From: UBA2030 sp049969475
GTDB taxonomy: Bacteria; Bacteroidota; Bacteroidia; Bacteroidales; TTA-H9
NCBI GenBank assembly: GCA_049969475.1
Contig: JBMFOU010000007.1
Location: 53,374 to 117,373, forward strand
DNA length: 64,000 nt
Direction of reading: 5' to 3'
The translations under genes were made by a program, and so were the position numbers. Below are positions 61,077 through 64,000 of the stretch, piece after piece. Below the pieces are notes generated by a model. It did no database searches. It was given only the letters and a program-made list of their open reading frames with translations, and was not told the origin of the DNA. Each line of letters begins with the position of its first letter. Position 1 is the stretch's first letter.

Positions 61077-63746
61077 TTATTTTGTAAAAATCACTTTATA
61101 GGTCAACAGCGTGCCATCTTGCCTGAGGACTGAAAGGAAGGCTAATCCTTTATAAGATGGAATAATGAGTTCCATTCTGTGTGAACCCGCTTCGGCCATT
61201 ATTTCACGGCGCAGGAGCTGTTGGCCAGTGAGTGAGGTAAGGGAAATTTCCAGCTTTTCGCTCATGGGTTGTGTCCAATCGACAACCAATAAACCCTGGC
61301 TTGGATTGGGATAAATATCCATACTGAAAGACATTGGGTCATCCGGGGTAGCAACCACACAAGGATTGCAAGAGCTGAAGCAAACGTAAGGCAGAGCAGT
61401 GTCAGATGTCGGAACAGTTAAGAAGCGATTATAACCTCCTACACCAGTAGGAACGCCGCATTCGGAAGGCACTTGCTCAGCCCCGCTCCAATCGCTGCCG
61501 TTAATGAATTTGTATTCAATGTATTGGCCTGCTTCCAACAAAATGGTAATAGTATAAATTCCGGAGGCATAGTAGGTCATGGGGGTGGATGAAGGATTCC
61601 AACCCTGGAAATTACCTGCCAGATGTACGCCATCCGGAGAAACACTCTGTTCACTCATGTCCACATAGAAAGTAACATCCACAAAATTGGTTCCCTGACA
61701 GGGACCACACTCCGAGAAGCAAACCAAACCCAGCAAGGTGTCAGAAGCCGGCATGGTAAAGAACCGATCGAAGCCACCCGTTCCATTGGGCATTCCGCAT
61801 GCTTCGGGTACATTCTCTTCTCCGGCCCAGGTATTTCCATTTATGAATTTATATTGAACCAATTCACCAGGCAATATTGAAGTAGTATATATAAAAACAC
61901 CATTGCCGGTTTCTGTCATGGGTGTTGCAGCCGGGTCCCATCCCTGGAAACTTCCTGCTATATGCACTCCATCAGGTGATATCGTTTGCTGGCTCATATC
62001 TACTCTGAAAGTGACACTGCGGGGTACAGGACAGGGATCGCACGCGCTGAAACATACGGCAGGCAAAATGGTGGAACTACCTGCGGGAGTAATCTCACGA
62101 TTGTAGCCTCCGCTTCCATTGGGCACACCACACGACGCTGGAACGATTTCTTCTCCAGCCCAGGTATTTCCGTTAATAAATTTGTATTGGTAAGCTTCTC
62201 CCTGGTAAAGCATAACAGTAATTTCCCAAATGTTGTTGGCTGTTTGAATCATTGGAGAGGCCGCAGGGTCCCAACCCTGAAAACTTCCAGCGATATGAAC
62301 GCCCTCAGGGGCTACGCTCTGAAGCGACATATCTACTCTGAAGGTTACCTGGCTCTGCGCTGGGCAACTCTCGCAACGCGAGAAGCATACCAAAGGCACC
62401 GTAACGGTGCTGTTTCCTACCTGAACCTGACGATTGTATCCTCCGGCACCGTTGGGAACCCCACACCCAGCCGGAACTACTTCTGCATCGTTCCATGTAT
62501 CTCCATTAAGGAAAATATATTCATAAGTCGAGTTTTCAACGACAGATAGCGTTATACTATAAATGGAGCCCGAAACCCAATTCATGGGTGTGGCTGTGGT
62601 GCTCCATCCATTGAAGCTACCTGCAACATGTACACCTTGAGGTGAAACGGGATCAATACCCAAATCAACCTGAAGGGTAAGATTTACCATGCCCGGACAA
62701 GGATCGCAGGAACTGAAACACACCAGGGGGGCGGTGGTATTGGTGGTGCCCACCGAAATCTGGCGATTAAATCCACCCATGCCATTGGATACACCGCACG
62801 AAGCCGGTACAATCTCGGCCCCCGTCCAGTCATCTCCATTAATAAAGACATACTCGGGTGACGTATTCTGATCCACAGCAACGGTAACCGTATATACCCC
62901 ATTTCCTGAGAGAGTCATAGGGGTAGCGGAAGCACTCCAGCTGTTGAACGTCCCGGCTACATGCACTCCATTGGGTGATACCGTTTGCTGACTCATATCT
63001 ACCTGTAGGGTAAGATTCACCTGAGGCACATTACACGGCCCACACTCACTAAAGCAAACCACGGGTACAGTGAGATTGGTATTTCCTACGGTCACTTCCC
63101 GGTTGTAACCTCCATATCCATTGGGAACCCCACACTGCGAAGGCACTATTTCTTCTCCTGCCCAGGTATCTCCATTGATAAATTTATATTGATGCGTAGA
63201 ACCTTCGCCTACACTCATGGTCACTGTGTATATTCCATTACCCACGGGATTCATAGGTGTGGCAGCGGGATCCCAATTGTTGAAACTACCCGCTACATGC
63301 ACTCCCTGGGGTGAGATGGTTTGCAGACTCATGTCTACCTGAAGAGTTATCTGAACCATAGGGGGACAAGGGCCACATTGGCTAAAACAAACTATAGGAA
63401 TTACTAGTGTTGAAGAACCTACGGTAACTTCTCTGTTATATCCTCCCAAACCATTGGGAACTCCACAGGCTTGTGGAACAATTTCTTCACCGGCCCAGGT
63501 ATCTCCATTGATAAATTTGTATTGGTAGCTCGAGTTCCCGGCTAGATCAAGCGTAACAGCATAAATATTATTGCCCTGATGGGTCAATAAGGTTGCTGTG
63601 GTGCTCCAACCGTTAAAACTCCCTGCAACATGAACGCCCAGGGGCGAAACGGTCTGCAGGCTCATATCTACCCGAAAGGTAACGTTTACTGCATCGAGTG
63701 AAATAGCAGTAAAAATGAAAACAGCAATGGATAAAAATCTTCTCAT
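61077..63746 (-). CDS. Secreted protein of seven tandem starch-binding-like repeats with T9SS tail
   Basis: An 889-residue exported protein. Signal peptide MRRFLSIAVFIFTAISLDA; an upstream in-frame ATG at 63821 would place 25 charged residues before it and is rejected. Seven repeats of about 110 residues follow, each with VDMS...GVHVAGSFNGW, YKFINGDTWAGEE and ACGVPNG-GGYNR and four cysteines, the last pair as CGPC or a variant. The GSFNGW/YKFING pattern is that of CBM48/AMPK-type glycogen-binding folds. The last 80 or so residues (YPNPSQG ... VIFTK) are a T9SS sorting domain. No catalytic domain is present; it probably binds glucans at the cell surface. Confidence 0.85.
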   Translation of the reverse strand: MRRFLSIAVFIFTAISLDAVNVTFRVDMSLQTVSPLGVHVAGSFNGWSTTATLLTHQGNNIYAVTLDLAGNSSYQYKFINGDTWAGEEIVPQACGVPNGLGGYNREVTVGSSTLVIPIVCFSQCGPCPPMVQITLQVDMSLQTISPQGVHVAGSFNNWDPAATPMNPVGNGIYTVTMSVGEGSTHQYKFINGDTWAGEEIVPSQCGVPNGYGGYNREVTVGNTNLTVPVVCFSECGPCNVPQVNLTLQVDMSQQTVSPNGVHVAGTFNSWSASATPMTLSGNGVYTVTVAVDQNTSPEYVFINGDDWTGAEIVPASCGVSNGMGGFNRQISVGTTNTTAPLVCFSSCDPCPGMVNLTLQVDLGIDPVSPQGVHVAGSFNGWSTTATPMNWVSGSIYSITLSVVENSTYEYIFLNGDTWNDAEVVPAGCGVPNGAGGYNRQVQVGNSTVTVPLVCFSRCESCPAQSQVTFRVDMSLQSVAPEGVHIAGSFQGWDPAASPMIQTANNIWEITVMLYQGEAYQYKFINGNTWAGEEIVPASCGVPNGSGGYNREITPAGSSTILPAVCFSACDPCPVPRSVTFRVDMSQQTISPDGVHIAGSFQGWDPAATPMTETGNGVFIYTTSILPGELVQYKFINGNTWAGEENVPEACGMPNGTGGFDRFFTMPASDTLLGLVCFSECGPCQGTNFVDVTFYVDMSEQSVSPDGVHLAGNFQGWNPSSTPMTYYASGIYTITILLEAGQYIEYKFINGSDWSGAEQVPSECGVPTGVGGYNRFLTVPTSDTALPYVCFSSCNPCVVATPDDPMSFSMDIYPNPSQGLLVVDWTQPMSEKLEISLTSLTGQQLLRREIMAEAGSHRMELIIPSYKGLAFLSVLRQDGTLLTYKVIFTK
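61320..63690 (-). repeat. Seven tandem DNA repeats of about 330-340 bases
   Basis: The repeat phase can be followed by the recurring ctcat(a/g)tctacc motif on the plus strand at about 61650, 61990, 62325, 62650 (degenerate), 62990, 63325 and 63660. Copies are clearly related at the DNA level but have diverged, so they are not recent duplications. Confidence 0.8.
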
Positions 63747-63783
63747 GGTAAGGTCTTTTTTGAATAAATGACATCTTATAAAC

Positions 63784-63810
63784 GAACCCCGGCCCAGCCG
63801 GCCGGGGTTC
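63784..63810 (-). terminator. GC-rich hairpin after the right-edge gene
   Basis: Arms GAACCCCGGCC and GGCCGGGGTTC form 11 perfect pairs with a five-base loop, about 20 bases after the stop of the partial gene. The following bases are only weakly U-rich, so termination is likely but not certain. Confidence 0.6.
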
Positions 63811-63830
63811 AGATTTAACAAGGCTTGGTA

Positions 63831-64000
63831 TCAGGCATGTTTCTTTTGACGAAAATCATACACTTTTTTGGCGCCATACCCGGTTGCCAGGGCTACCAAC
63901 AGGGCCACTCCACTCCCTATGGGTGCCGAGCCTCCAGGGGTCTGGTTACCTGACTGGCCATGACCACCTCCCGGGGGTGGGGGGGGATCCTGGGAAAATA
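63831..64000 (-). CDS. C-terminal end of a surface protein with Pro/Gly-rich stalk and TM tail
   Basis: The last 56 or so residues of a gene that begins beyond the right edge. The frame reads a proline run (DPPPPPGGGHG), QSGNQTPGGSAPIGSG, a hydrophobic helix (VALLVALATGYGA) and a basic tail (KKVYDFRQKKHA). This tripartite layout (Gly-rich, transmembrane, basic) resembles sorting tails such as GlyGly-CTERM. It may be a membrane anchor or a sorting signal; the body of the protein is not visible. Confidence 0.7.
   Translation of the reverse strand, partial: FSQDPPPPPGGGHGQSGNQTPGGSAPIGSGVALLVALATGYGAKKVYDFRQKKHA

Overview
The window comes from a Bacteroidota chromosome, most likely a Bacteroidales or Marinilabiliales-type anaerobe or microaerophile. 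Four things suggest this. Many promoters carry the Bacteroidota -7 element TAnnTTTG, and few genes have a Shine-Dalgarno sequence. Two secreted proteins end in type IX secretion (T9SS) sorting domains. There is a TonB-dependent receptor with a CarboxypepD_reg-like domain and several small families typical of the phylum. [FeFe]-hydrogenase genes sit beside superoxide dismutase, peroxiredoxin and photolyase genes, which fits a fermenter that meets oxygen and light. Genus cannot be read from this sequence. No insertion sequence, prophage, CRISPR array or rRNA was seen; the one RNA gene is tRNA-Cys.

Layout. 1-7.4 kb (minus): the 5' part of dxs, running off the left edge, preceded by a complete sufB-sufC-sufD-sufS-sufE-DUF59 iron-sulfur assembly operon. 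7.6-10.4 kb (minus): Mn-type superoxide dismutase, an O-methyltransferase and an M16 peptidase. 10.5-20.8 kb: a TerB/DnaJ protein, a cysteine-cluster protein, a YqhD-like dehydrogenase/M28 peptidase/DUF6263 operon, mtgA with an acid phosphatase, tex, an outer-membrane barrel protein and a small HAD phosphatase. 20.8-28.8 kb: acyltransferase, an ECF sigma factor with a probable membrane partner, photolyase, and a peroxiredoxin/TonB receptor/DUF2271-like operon. 28.8-38.3 kb: recJ, a lipid A deacylase-like protein translationally coupled to an adenylate cyclase, tRNA-Cys, glnS with a hairpin leader, and an unusual AsmA-like/GT51 fusion.

38.3-44.7 kb is the most interesting block. An iron-dependent alcohol dehydrogenase sits behind an 18-bp perfect palindrome resembling a Rex operator. 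After a strong terminator comes a five-gene operon: a small [2Fe-2S] protein, a sensory [FeFe]-hydrogenase-like protein with a PAS domain, a SpoIIE-type phosphatase with an extra C-terminal domain, a second small [2Fe-2S] protein, and a monomeric group B-like [FeFe] hydrogenase. This looks like a redox or hydrogen sensing relay wired to a catalytic hydrogenase. The maturases HydE, HydF and HydG are not in the window.

44.8-57.5 kb is housekeeping: lpxH, M20 dipeptidase, thpR, tdk, cyclophilin, pheS, and a metH-metF operon under a SAM-I riboswitch whose terminator and antiterminator can both be read from the sequence. 57.9-64 kb holds two convergent secreted T9SS cargo genes: a GH57-like glycoside hydrolase with two C-terminal binding modules, and a protein of seven tandem starch-binding-like repeats. 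The end of a third surface protein with a Pro/Gly-rich, transmembrane, basic tail lies at the right edge.
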